The position numbers and the translations under genes were made by a program. A stretch of DNA of 64,000 bases from Brachybacterium sp. SGAir0954. Its GTDB lineage: Bacteria > Actinomycetota > Actinomycetes > Actinomycetales > Dermabacteraceae. A model generated the notes under the pieces. It was not told the DNA's origin and made no database searches. It saw only the letters and a program-made list of their open reading frames with translations. The stretch spans positions 248,001-312,000 of the forward strand of contig NZ_CP027295.1 in assembly GCF_005490785.1 (NCBI RefSeq). The letters are read 5' to 3'. Below, one piece after another: positions 25,917 through 33,769 of this stretch (position 1 is the stretch's first letter; every line of letters starts with the position of its first letter).

Positions 25917-27046
25917 GCATCGACGACCGCTCCCCCGCCGCTCCCCTGCACGTGGTGGCGGTGCGCGCGCACCGCCACCGCTCCCCGCTGCTGCGCCCCT
26001 TCGTCACCGCCGCCCGCCGCACCGACTCGGTCGCCTTCGTCGTCGCGGAGGTGGAGCTCGACGGCGGCGTCGTCGGCCAGGGCTCCGCGGCGGAGACCGT
26101 CGCGGTCACCGGCGAGTCCGCCGCCACGATCCACGAGGCGCTCACGGGCCCGCTCGGCGCGGCCCTCACCGGGGCCCGCGGCACCCTGCCGGAGCTCGCC
26201 GCGCGGATCGCCGGCGCCCTCCCCGGGGCCACGAGCGCGAAGGCCGCGCTCGACGTCGCCCTGCACGACGCGGCCGCCCGTGCCGCCGAGGTCCCGCTCG
26301 TGGAGCTGCTGGGCGGCTCCACGGGGGGCGAGCTGCTCAACGACATGACCGTCTCCCTCGAGGAGCCGGAGGTCATGGCGCGGCGCGCCCGCGAGGCCGT
26401 GGACTCCGGCGAGCAGATCCTCAAGATCAAGCTGGGCCGCGACCCGGAGGAGGACCGTCGGAGGCTCGACGCGGTCCTCGAGGCGGCTCCCGGGGTGCGC
26501 CTGCGCCTGGACGCGAACCAGGGCTGGAGCCCCGAGGAGGCGATCCGCATCCTCACCGGGCTCGAGGCGGACGCCCTGCCGATCGACCTCGTCGAGCAGC
26601 CGGTCCCGGCCGCGGACGTCGACGGCCTCGCCCGGGTGCGGGCCGCGGTGGGTCTGCCGATCATGGCCGACGAGGCCGTGTGGACCGCGGCCGACGCGCG
26701 CCGTCTCGTCGACGCGGGCGCCGCGGACCTCCTCAACATCAAGCTCGCGAAGACGGGCGGGGTCCGGGAGGCGCTCGCCATCGCCGACGTCGCCCAGGAA
26801 GCAGGCCTGACCTGCATGATCGGCGCGATGATGGAGCCGCGGATCTCGATCACGGCGGCCGCGCACCTCGCCGTCGCGCATCCGGCGATCACGCTCATCG
26901 ACCTCGACCCGCCCGCCTGGTTCGCCTCGCCCCTGCCCGGCGGCGGCTACGTCCAGGACGGTGCTCGTCTCCGCCTGCTGGGCGGCCCCGGGCTGGGCCT
27001 CGACCTCCTGGACCCGTCGAGCGATCCTGACGGGGGTGAGCACTGA
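25913..27046 (+). CDS. Dipeptide epimerase (enolase superfamily), L-Ala-D/L-Glu type
   Basis: A 377-residue muconate-lactonising-subgroup enzyme with all catalytic residues: Lys171 and Lys173 (KIK), metal ligands Asp200 (LDANQGW), Glu228 (VEQPV) and Asp253 (ADEAVW), and Lys277 (NIKLAKTGG). The C-terminal DLDPPAWF motif is typical of dipeptide epimerases such as YkfB and YcjG, which convert L-Ala-D-Glu to L-Ala-L-Glu during murein peptide recycling. Start GTG overlaps the DUF819 stop. The NlpC/P60 gene 90 bp downstream supports this function. Confidence 0.88.
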   Translation: MSIDDRSPAAPLHVVAVRAHRHRSPLLRPFVTAARRTDSVAFVVAEVELDGGVVGQGSAAETVAVTGESAATIHEALTGPLGAALTGARGTLPELAARIAGALPGATSAKAALDVALHDAAARAAEVPLVELLGGSTGGELLNDMTVSLEEPEVMARRAREAVDSGEQILKIKLGRDPEEDRRRLDAVLEAAPGVRLRLDANQGWSPEEAIRILTGLEADALPIDLVEQPVPAADVDGLARVRAAVGLPIMADEAVWTAADARRLVDAGAADLLNIKLAKTGGVREALAIADVAQEAGLTCMIGAMMEPRISITAAAHLAVAHPAITLIDLDPPAWFASPLPGGGYVQDGARLRLLGGPGLGLDLLDPSSDPDGGEH

Positions 27047-27135
27047 CCTCCTCCCCGCAGGACCTGGAACCCGGACCTCATCCCGATCCCCGTCGCGGCG
27101 GACCACCCGCCGCGGCCCCACCGGAAGGACCTCTC

Positions 27136-28284
27136 ATGTCCCGGAACGACAGCACTCCCCGCAGCATTCTTCCCCTGACCGGCGCCGACGCCGGCTTCTC
27201 CCGCCGTGCCGGTCTGCGCGCCGCCGCGCTCGGCGCCGCGGGCCTCGGCGCGGCCGGCCTCGCGACCGCCGCCGGCGCCTCGAGCGCCCTCGCGGCCCCG
27301 TCGGCCGTCGCAGGCCCGTCGGCCGCCACCACCCGCGCTCCCCGCGCCGGGGAGGAGGCCGTCGTCGCGGTCTCCGCGACCACGCTCTGGGTGGAGCCGC
27401 GCACGAACCGGCCCGGCATCGACGACCCGTCGCTCACGAACCCCGTGGATCTCGACGCGTGGAACGCGAACATGCAGGACACGGAGACGCGGCGCTGGCT
27501 CACCGGCGAGCTCGAGTCCCAGGCGGTGCTCGGCAGCCGCGTGATCGTCGACGAGGTCGACGGCGACTGGGCGCACGTGGTCGTCACCGCGCAGCCCACC
27601 CCGCGCGACGAGCGCGGCTACCCCGGCTGGGTGCCGCTCGCACAGCTCGTCCCCGACGACCGCTTCCTCGAGCGGGCCGAGACCGCGCCGACGGCGACCG
27701 TGACCGCGCTGACCAGCCGCCTCACCGGCACCCCGTCGGGCAACCACCCGGGGATCCCCGTCTCCTTCGACACGGTCCTGCCGGTGCTGAGGCGCACCGC
27801 GAAGGCCGTGCAGGTGGCCGTCCCCGGCGGCGAGCCCGCCTATCTCCCCGCCGCCGACGTCGTGGTCCGTGAGCCGGGCGGGACGCCGCCGCTGCCCACG
27901 GCCGACGAGGTCATCGCGACCGGTGAGCGGTTCCTGGGCCTGCGCTACCTGTGGGCGGGCGTGAGCGCGTGGGGCTTCGACTGCTCCGGGTTCACGTACA
28001 CGCTCTTCCACCACCACGGCATCACCCTGCACCGCGACGCCGGCCCGCAGATGCGGAACTCGGGTCTCGAGGAGGTCGCCCGCGAGGATCTCCAGCGCGG
28101 TGACCTGGTGTTCTTCCTGACGAAGCCGGGCGCGACCTCGATCCGCCACGTCGCCATGTACGTGGGCGACGGGATGATCATGCAGGCGCCGAACGCGTCC
28201 CGCAGCGTCGAGATCATGTCCCTCGAGGAGTACGACACGGACGGCGAGTACGCGGGCGCGCGACGCGTCCCGCTCGCCGGCTGA
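27136..28284 (+). CDS. SH3-domain NlpC/P60 endopeptidase, YkfC-like
   Basis: A 382-residue exported enzyme. A Tat-like signal (SRRAGLRAAALGAA, from residue 23) precedes two SH3b-type regions (about 75-170, with GYPGWVPLAQL, and 190-255) and a C-terminal NlpC/P60 domain. Catalytic Cys283 (WGFDCSGFT) and His338 (IRHVAMYVG) are present. The SH3b-SH3b-NlpC/P60 layout is that of gamma-D-glutamyl-diamino acid endopeptidases such as YkfC, which cut murein tripeptide to L-Ala-D-Glu, the substrate of the upstream epimerase. GGAAGGA lies before the ATG. Confidence 0.88.
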   Translation: MSRNDSTPRSILPLTGADAGFSRRAGLRAAALGAAGLGAAGLATAAGASSALAAPSAVAGPSAATTRAPRAGEEAVVAVSATTLWVEPRTNRPGIDDPSLTNPVDLDAWNANMQDTETRRWLTGELESQAVLGSRVIVDEVDGDWAHVVVTAQPTPRDERGYPGWVPLAQLVPDDRFLERAETAPTATVTALTSRLTGTPSGNHPGIPVSFDTVLPVLRRTAKAVQVAVPGGEPAYLPAADVVVREPGGTPPLPTADEVIATGERFLGLRYLWAGVSAWGFDCSGFTYTLFHHHGITLHRDAGPQMRNSGLEEVAREDLQRGDLVFFLTKPGATSIRHVAMYVGDGMIMQAPNASRSVEIMSLEEYDTDGEYAGARRVPLAG

Positions 28285-28295
28285 TCTGGGAGGGA

Positions 28296-28336
28296 ACGGG
28301 GCCCGTGGCCGGTCATCGACCGACTGCGGGCCCCGT
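28296..28336. terminator. Bidirectional hairpin between convergent genes
   Basis: Perfect 10-bp arms ACGGGGCCCG (28296-28305) and complement (28327-28336), with an inner stem CGGTC/GACCG. Placed 12 bp after the NlpC/P60 stop and 7 bp before the end of the converging serine hydrolase gene. Confidence 0.75.
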
Positions 28337-28342
28337 CGCCAT

Positions 28343-29185
28343 TCAGGCCGGCGCGAGCACGGCGGGCGGCAGCAGCTCCCGCGCCGCCGCGACGATCCGT
28401 GCATCGGCCTCGTCCTGCGGCAGCCCGGAGGTGAGCACGGCGAGCACGCGCCGCTCGGGCGAGCCCGCCTCGCCGATCACGGCGACGTCGTGGCGGTAGC
28501 CCTCCACCCATCCCGTCTTCGAGCCGGCGTCCACGCCGTCCCGCAGCACGGTGGTGATCACGCGGATCCGCTGGGCGCGCAGGGCGTCCAGCGCGAGCGT
28601 GCGCGCGGCGTCCCCGAGCAGGTCGGGGTCCCCGGCGAGGGCGTGCACGGTGCGGGCGAGGTCCCGGGCGGAGGTCTCGTTCGTGGCGCCCGCCGTGATC
28701 GCGGAGGCGTCCCCGATGAGCCGCTCGACGCGCGTCGCCGTGAGGCCCAGGCGCGCGATGGTGCGGGCGACAGCGGCGAGGCCCTGTTCCGGGGGTGCGC
28801 CGACGCCGCCGCCGAGCAGGGCCACGGTGTGGTCCGTCGCCTCGTTGCTCGAGCGGTCGATCATCCGCACGAGCAGCTCGCGCACCGCGATCGGCGCCCC
28901 CTCGGCCGGGTGCGTGGGGTCGAGGTGGTCGCCGCCCAGGGTGAAGGGGCGGCCGTCGGCGCCGACGAAGCCGCGCGTCGCGGGGACCTCGGCGTCGAGG
29001 TCGAGTGCGCCGCCCTGCGCCGCCTGCAGCGCGGCGAGCAGGACGTGCAGCTTGATCGTGCTCGCCGCGTAGAAGGGACGATCCGCGTCTCGCTCGTGCA
29101 GCACCCGGCCCGCCCCGTCCAGCAGGCACACGGCCACATGCTCCTCGGTGCTCGCGGCGGCGGTGGGCAGGGGCTCGGCGCTCAT
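28343..29185 (-). CDS. Class A beta-lactamase-fold serine hydrolase
   Basis: A 280-residue penicilloyl-transferase-fold protein with Ser42-x-x-Lys45 (STIK), a second motif S-S-N at 112-114 and Lys223-Thr-Gly (KTG). No signal peptide is visible, so it may be cytoplasmic, which argues against a role as a resistance enzyme. It converges on the murein peptide genes and may act on a D-amino-acid-containing peptide or an ester (inference). Translation probably starts leaderless at 29185. Confidence 0.8.
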   Translation of the reverse strand: MSAEPLPTAAASTEEHVAVCLLDGAGRVLHERDADRPFYAASTIKLHVLLAALQAAQGGALDLDAEVPATRGFVGADGRPFTLGGDHLDPTHPAEGAPIAVRELLVRMIDRSSNEATDHTVALLGGGVGAPPEQGLAAVARTIARLGLTATRVERLIGDASAITAGATNETSARDLARTVHALAGDPDLLGDAARTLALDALRAQRIRVITTVLRDGVDAGSKTGWVEGYRHDVAVIGEAGSPERRVLAVLTSGLPQDEADARIVAAARELLPPAVLAPA

Positions 29186-29191
29186 GCCTCG

Positions 29192-29197
29192 ACCCTA
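29192..29197 (-). promoter_or_regulatory. Leaderless-type -10 box TAGGGT (serine hydrolase)
   Basis: On the minus strand TAGGGT is followed by six bases and the ATG at 29185. The surrounding 28 bases (29180-29207) recur with one mismatch at 31202-31229 in front of the P-loop gene. Confidence 0.6.
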
Positions 29198-29219
29198 CGG
29201 CCGACGGCACCGCGCCCGC

Positions 29220-30026
29220 TCACGGCGCCGAGAGCTGCACGGTCCGGGTCGTGCCGTCCTCGAGCGTGAGCGTGGCCTCCGGGGTCGGGTGGGGGTCGCC
29301 GTCGTCGGTGATCGGCCACCAGGCCAGGAACAGCCCGTCGTCGATGCTGGCCTCGACCGGCCCGGCCGAGGTCTCCAGGACCATGCTCTCCACCTGATCG
29401 CCCACATGGCCGGCGACGGCGGTGTGTCCGGAGGGCTGCCATCCGTTCTGCGCCTCGGCGGAGGAGAAGGCGGTGTCCACGACGACGGCGATCGCCCCGT
29501 CGGCCGGCACCTCCCCCGCCCCGGGCGGCTCGAGGGCCGAGGTGGTCCCTCCGACGGGCTCCTGTCCCGGCACGAGCGTCGCCAGGCAGAGCAGCTCGTC
29601 GCCGTCGCCGTCCTCGCCGATCGCGAGCGTGGTGTCTCCTCGCTGCTCCTGTACCCGCAGTCGCGGCTCGACCGGACCGGTCTCGGGGTTCGGCGTGCTC
29701 CACCAGGTGAGGCACTGCTGGGCACCGGCGCTGTCCGGGGCGGCCGGTGACCCGGCGGCGGTCCAGGAGGCGGCAGCGGTGGTGGGTCGCAGCGCCCCCA
29801 GCCCGGCGGCGGCGCCGACGCCGAGCACGCCCGCGACGACGGCCGCGAGGGCGAACCGGCGCACGCGCCTCCCCCGACGCGGCGGCACGGCGGCAAGGAC
29901 GCGCCGGGGCGTCGTCCGGGGCGTGGCGAGGATGCTCTCGAGGTCCGCCCGGGCACGCTGCGGTCGAGCGGCGGGCGGGGCGGGATCGAGGCTGCGGGCG
30001 GCGGCGTCGAGATCGGCGGTCTTCAT
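29220..30026 (-). CDS. Single-pass membrane protein paired with the ECF sigma factor
   Basis: A 268-residue protein. About 65 cytoplasmic residues (basic, Pro-rich) precede one membrane segment near 58-80 (FALAAVVAGVLGVGAAAGLG) and an extracytoplasmic domain of about 185 residues with two Cys and beta-rich content (ending TLTLEDGTTRTVQLSA). The ATG overlaps the sigma factor stop (ATGA). Placement suggests an anti-sigma factor or sensor, but I see no zinc-binding H-x3-C-x2-C motif, so that role is inference. Resembles proteins annotated CU044_5270 family after similar sigma genes. Confidence 0.7.
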   Translation of the reverse strand: MKTADLDAAARSLDPAPPAARPQRARADLESILATPRTTPRRVLAAVPPRRGRRVRRFALAAVVAGVLGVGAAAGLGALRPTTAAASWTAAGSPAAPDSAGAQQCLTWWSTPNPETGPVEPRLRVQEQRGDTTLAIGEDGDGDELLCLATLVPGQEPVGGTTSALEPPGAGEVPADGAIAVVVDTAFSSAEAQNGWQPSGHTAVAGHVGDQVESMVLETSAGPVEASIDDGLFLAWWPITDDGDPHPTPEATLTLEDGTTRTVQLSAP

Positions 30027-30610
30027 GAGGCGGGCTCCTGGGTGGCAGGACGACGGGCGGCGACGGGGAGCGAGTCCCTCCTCGGCGGTGACGGGGCGGG
30101 CCGCGCCTCCATCGAGGCGCGGAGCCGACGGCGCGCGCGGGACAGGCGCAGCCGGAACGCGACCGCGCTGATCCCGAGGACCTCGGCGGCCTGGGCCGAG
30201 GTGAGGCCGTCGAGCACCGCGAGGGCGAGAACCTCCTGCTCGGCGGCGGCGAGGGAGTTCCATGCCGTCGCGAGGTCGATCCGCAGCACGGCGGCGTCGT
30301 CCTCGTCGTCGACGATCCCTCGCGCGGAGCCGCTGTCCACGAGTCGCACCGCGAGCGCGTCCCGGCGGCTCGCGCCGCGACGCGAGTTCGCCATGATCCC
30401 GCGCGCGATGCCGAACACCCAGGCACGTGCGTCGCCGTGGTCGGCGGGCAGGTCGTCGAGCCGGCGCCAAGCGACGAGGAACGCCTCGGCCGTGACGTCC
30501 TCAGCACCGTCCTCGAGGCGACGGCGGACGAATCGCAGCACCTGGTCGTACGCGTCCTCGAAGAGCGCGACGAATCGCTGCTGGTCCTCGGAGCCCTGTG
30601 GTGTCGTCAC
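30023..30610 (-). CDS. ECF-type RNA polymerase sigma factor
   Basis: A 195-residue sigma-70-family factor. Region 2 runs from about 12 to 85 (FEDAYDQVLRFVRRRLEDG, TAEAFLVAWRRL, ARAWVFGIARGIM). Region 4 is about 120-165 with the helix-turn-helix LTSAQAAEVLGISAVAFRLR. The GTG start at 30610 has AGGA a few bases upstream. Transcribed with the membrane protein that overlaps its stop. Its target promoters cannot be deduced here. Confidence 0.88.
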   Translation of the reverse strand: MTTPQGSEDQQRFVALFEDAYDQVLRFVRRRLEDGAEDVTAEAFLVAWRRLDDLPADHGDARAWVFGIARGIMANSRRGASRRDALAVRLVDSGSARGIVDDEDDAAVLRIDLATAWNSLAAAEQEVLALAVLDGLTSAQAAEVLGISAVAFRLRLSRARRRLRASMEARPAPSPPRRDSLPVAARRPATQEPAS

Positions 30611-30643
30611 GTCCCGTTCCTGTCCGGCATCCCGCCGGGCGTG

Positions 30644-31207
30644 TCACCGGCTCGAGCCGTCGTGCGCTCCGGCGGGGGTCTGCGGCGACTCGTGCCCCCG
30701 GAGACAGGGCTCCACCCGTTCCCAGAGGAGGCGGGCGCAGTCCTGCGGCGACGTGTCACCCTCGGTGCGGATGATCGACGCCGGCGGCAGGAGCTCGCGG
30801 AGCGCGGCGGCGTCCGAGAGCGCATCGGCGACGAGCGGCTCCGGCTCGCCGCGGCCACGGAGCCGGGATGCCCGGGCGGCGTCGTCGATCTCCCAGCCGA
30901 GGACCGTGACCTGATCGGGCGGCGGGAGCTCGTCCGGCACCTGCACGAGGAGCACCATGTCGAACCCGGCGCGCGTCACCAGGGCAGAGATCCGCTCCCA
31001 GTGGCGGTCGTAGGCCGGCCAGAGCGATGCCGCGGACGGGTCGGCGATCCGGACACCCAGCAGGGCCCCGTCCTCGAGCACCTCGTCGATGTCCGCGATG
31101 ACAGCGGAGCCTCGGGCCAGCGCGATGAGGTGGGGCAGCACGGTGCTCTTCCCCGTGCCCGGCGGTGCCGCGACATGGATCAGCTCTCCCGCTCCCTCGG
31201 TGCTCAT
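30644..31207 (-). CDS. P-loop NTPase, small kinase-like
   Basis: A 187-residue protein with Walker A APPGTGKST near residues 14-22 and an Asp-rich Walker B-like VIADIDEVLEDG. The size and layout resemble nucleotide or small-molecule kinases of the AAA_18/AAA_33 type; the substrate is unknown. It ends 33 bp before the sigma factor start and could be cotranscribed with it. Predicted leaderless start at 31207. Confidence 0.72.
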   Translation of the reverse strand: MSTEGAGELIHVAAPPGTGKSTVLPHLIALARGSAVIADIDEVLEDGALLGVRIADPSAASLWPAYDRHWERISALVTRAGFDMVLLVQVPDELPPPDQVTVLGWEIDDAARASRLRGRGEPEPLVADALSDAAALRELLPPASIIRTEGDTSPQDCARLLWERVEPCLRGHESPQTPAGAHDGSSR

Positions 31208-31213
31208 GCCCCG

Positions 31214-31219
31214 ACCCTA
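31214..31219 (-). promoter_or_regulatory. Leaderless-type -10 box TAGGGT (P-loop gene)
   Basis: TAGGGT, six bases, then ATG at 31207, in a 28-bp block (31202-31229) that matches 29180-29207 at 27 positions. Confidence 0.6.
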
Positions 31220-31250
31220 CGGCCGACGGGCCCCGCACCAGAGAAGAATC

Positions 31251-31296
31251 GGCACCCCAGGGAGCATGCCGGTCGGGTCATGCCCCCTGGGGTGCC
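31251..31296 (-). terminator. Hairpin terminator after the acidic protein gene
   Basis: Perfect 12-bp arms GGCACCCCAGGG (31251-31262) and complement (31285-31296), with a further inner GCATG/CATG stem. It lies 22 bp beyond the stop at 31318. Confidence 0.7.
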
Positions 31297-31317
31297 ATCG
31301 GTATGGCCGAGGGCCGC

Positions 31318-31665
31318 TCAGCGCTCGCGGCGCAGCGGATCGTCCTCGGTGAAGGGCTCGTCCTCGAAGGCGTCGACGTCCTCGTCGTCGCCGTCGAGCT
31401 CGGCGACCTCGCGGGGGTCCTCGCCCTCGGCGACCATCTCGTCACCGTCGCGGTTGCCCTGCTCCGCGGCGGCGACGTCCTCCTCGCCGAGCTCGACGGG
31501 GAAGTCCGCGGCGGAGTCGGTGCGCTCGGAGACGTCCCGCTCGCGCTCGAGCTCGAGGATCGCGTCGGCGTCCTGGACCCCGTCGGGGCCGGTGAAGTCG
31601 CGGTCGACCTCGGGGCGGTCCTCGCCGCCGTCGGTGGTGACCTCGTCGTACGGGTTCTCGCTCAT
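31318..31665 (-). CDS. Hypothetical acidic protein
   Basis: A 115-residue, very acidic soluble protein (many Glu and Asp, almost no hydrophobic core), probably disordered. It begins MSENPYDEVTTDGGED, and AGGAGG lies 5 nt upstream of the ATG, so translation is likely. Similar small acidic proteins are common in actinobacteria (for example DUF5709-like), but I cannot assign the family. Confidence 0.6.
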   Translation of the reverse strand: MSENPYDEVTTDGGEDRPEVDRDFTGPDGVQDADAILELERERDVSERTDSAADFPVELGEEDVAAAEQGNRDGDEMVAEGEDPREVAELDGDDEDVDAFEDEPFTEDDPLRRER

Positions 31666-31716
31666 CTGATCCTCCTGGTTCTCGGTGCTGCGGATGCTGC
31701 GGGCGGTGGCCTCGGC

Positions 31717-32565
31717 TCAGGCGCCCTGGTGGCCGCCGAACTCGCTCGGGTTCGGGCCCTGGCGGCCGTCCTCGCCCTTGTGCAGGGCGCTGATCTGCGC
31801 GATCTCGTCCTCGGTGAGCTCCACGTCGAGGGAGGCGAGGTTCTGGGCGATGCGCTCCGGGGTGACGGACTTCGGGATGACGACGTTCCCGAGCGCGAGG
31901 TTCCAGGCGAGGATCACCTGGGCGGGGCTCACCTCGCGCGCCTGGGCGATCGCGCCGATCACCGGGTCCTCGAGCTCGCCGCCGCCCTGACCGAGCGGCG
32001 ACCAGGACTCGGTGACGATGCCCTTGCTCCTGTGCAGCTCACGCAGCTCGGGCTGGGTGAAGTAGGGGTGCAGCTCGATCTGGTTGAGGACGGGCAGCAC
32101 GCCGGTCTCCGCCTCGAGCTTCTCGAGGTCCTCGGCGCGGAAGTTGGAGACGCCGATCGAGCGGATGCGGCCCTGCTCGTGGAGCTCGACGAAGGCCTTC
32201 CAGGTCTCCACGGCGAGGCCCTTGCCGGGCGCGGGCCAATGGATGAGGTAGAGGTCCAGCTCGTCGAGGCCCAGATCCGCCATGGTCGCGTCGAAGGAGC
32301 GCAGGGTCGCGTCGCGGCCCTGGTCCTGGTTGGGGCACTTCGAGGTCACGAAGATGTCGTCGCGCGCCAGCGAGGAGGCGGCGAGGGCGCGGCCCACGCC
32401 CTGCTCGTTGTTGTAGCCGCGGGCGGTGTCGATGTGGCGGAACCCGGTCTCGAGGGCGATGCCCACCACCTCGGCGGCCTCGTCGTTCCCCACCTGCCAC
32501 ACGCCGAAGCCGAGCTGCGGGATGGAGCGGCCGTCGTGGAAGTCGATGCGGGGCGTCGTGGTCAT
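31717..32565 (-). CDS. Aldo/keto reductase
   Basis: A 282-residue NADPH-dependent oxidoreductase of the AKR5-like group. The catalytic tetrad is visible: Asp and Tyr in HIDTARGYNNE, Lys in VTSKCP, His in YLIHWP. The cofactor-binding IPKSVTPERIAQN is near 230. Such enzymes reduce 2,5-diketo-D-gluconate, methylglyoxal or other carbonyls; the substrate here is open. GGAGG lies 8 nt before the ATG. Confidence 0.92.
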   Translation of the reverse strand: MTTTPRIDFHDGRSIPQLGFGVWQVGNDEAAEVVGIALETGFRHIDTARGYNNEQGVGRALAASSLARDDIFVTSKCPNQDQGRDATLRSFDATMADLGLDELDLYLIHWPAPGKGLAVETWKAFVELHEQGRIRSIGVSNFRAEDLEKLEAETGVLPVLNQIELHPYFTQPELRELHRSKGIVTESWSPLGQGGGELEDPVIGAIAQAREVSPAQVILAWNLALGNVVIPKSVTPERIAQNLASLDVELTEDEIAQISALHKGEDGRQGPNPSEFGGHQGA

Positions 32566-32665
32566 GGGGGTGTCCTCCGTGAACGTCGATGGTGATCAGC
32601 AGGTACGGGATCCACCCTAGCCACGCCGGAGGGAACGCTCCCAGGAATCTCCGACCGTCCGGTCC

Positions 32666-33133
32666 TCAGGGGGCGGTGGGTCCGATGCCGACGGGCCTGC
32701 TGCTGGGATCGTCCTGCAGCCAGGCCCCCAGCTCCCGGGGGCGCACGTCGAACTCGTGGAGCCGGTCGATCGGCAGCCACACCGATCCCACCTGGCCGGG
32801 ATCGGGATCGGTGCCCAGCCCCGGCTCCTCCCCCTCCGCGAGGCCGCACCAGTAGGCGACGTTGACCTGGTGGAACGGCGGGATCGGGGCGCCGTCGACG
32901 AGCCGCCGGCCCAGCTGCACCTCGTACACGCAGGCCACCTGGAAGACGTCGACGTCGGCGCCGATCTCCTCGCGGCACTCGCGCCGCAGCGCCTGCTCCT
33001 GGGTCTCGCCGTGCTCCTGGCCGCCGCCGGGCGGCCCGTACAGCTCCTCGCCGTCGGTGGTGAGGACCTGGTTCATGAGGACGTGGCCGTCGCGGACCAC
33101 GAGCGCCTTCACGCCCAGTCGCGGTGAGCTCAT
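32666..33133 (-). CDS. Nudix hydrolase
   Basis: A 155-residue protein with a complete Nudix box GX5EX7REUXEEXGU, seen as GGGQEHGETQEQALRRECRE followed by EIG (about 37-60). It hydrolyses a nucleoside diphosphate linked to some moiety; the substrate is unknown. The ATG overlaps the stop of the PTS EIIA gene (ATGA), so the two are cotranslated, an unusual pairing. Confidence 0.88.
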   Translation of the reverse strand: MSSPRLGVKALVVRDGHVLMNQVLTTDGEELYGPPGGGQEHGETQEQALRRECREEIGADVDVFQVACVYEVQLGRRLVDGAPIPPFHQVNVAYWCGLAEGEEPGLGTDPDPGQVGSVWLPIDRLHEFDVRPRELGAWLQDDPSSRPVGIGPTAP

Positions 33134-33654
33134 GCGTCCTCCTCCCCGGCGAGCAGGCGCGAGGCGCGCCCGGCGAGATCGGTGTCGTCGGCCGCGTCGA
33201 GCAGCCGGGTCACCTGCGCCTCGTCCCGCAGCACCGCCATGAGGTGCTGGAGGGCGCGCAGGTGGGCGCGGGCGTCGGTGAGCAGCGGCATGGCGATCAG
33301 CCGCACCGGCAGGCGGCGCACCTGCCCGTCCTCGTCCGTGCCGCCGCCCATCTCGCCGAAGCCGACGGGCTCGGCGAGGGTCGCGATCGCGAGGCCGGGC
33401 CGATGCACGAACTCCGGGTCGGCGTGCGGGATGGCGGTGGGCAGCGGGGTGGGCAGGCCCGTGGGGTAGCTGCGCTCCCGCTCGAGCAGCGCGGCGGGGA
33501 AGCCCTCGGCGACGGAGCCTTCGTCCAGCAGGTGCGCGGCGAGGGTGCGCAGGGCGTCCTCGGCGTCCGCGGCGCGCAGGCCGCTGAGCGCGAGGACGAT
33601 GTCGATCTCCCCCTCGGGCACGGGGGGTTCCGGTCGCGGTTCGGTGGGCGGCAT
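33130..33654 (-). CDS. PTS EIIA component, fructose/mannitol type, lone
   Basis: A 174-residue domain of the PTS EIIA type 2 family. The phospho-accepting His is in TAIPHADPEFV near residue 75, with AIATLAEPVGFGEMGG after it. EIIA passes phosphate from HPr to an EIIB, but no EIIB or EIIC is encoded in the window, so it may be regulatory or serve a distant permease. The start at 33654 has GAGGGAG upstream; the frame runs further without homology. Divergent from a SorC-type regulator. Confidence 0.85.
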   Translation of the reverse strand: MPPTEPRPEPPVPEGEIDIVLALSGLRAADAEDALRTLAAHLLDEGSVAEGFPAALLERERSYPTGLPTPLPTAIPHADPEFVHRPGLAIATLAEPVGFGEMGGGTDEDGQVRRLPVRLIAMPLLTDARAHLRALQHLMAVLRDEAQVTRLLDAADDTDLAGRASRLLAGEEDA

Positions 33655-33726
33655 CGCTCTCCCTCGTCTGGCCTCGGGCGGTGCCCTGATTCTGGCACCA
33701 TCGGCGCCGCGACGGGGAGCCCTGCG

Positions 33727-33732
33727 TACGCT
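33727..33732 (+). promoter_or_regulatory. -10 box TACGCT for the SorC-type regulator
   Basis: TACGCT lies 38 nt before the ATG at 33770 and predicts a leader of about 31 nt with a GGAG ribosome binding site. No clear -35. Confidence 0.4.
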
Positions 33733-33769
33733 GGGCCCGTCCCCGCCGCGCCGATCCCCTGGAGCCTCG

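Noticed and set aside
28343..29185. Beta-lactamase as an antibiotic-resistance gene
   Set aside because: Active-site motifs are present but there is no signal peptide and the context is murein peptide metabolism; no evidence for resistance.
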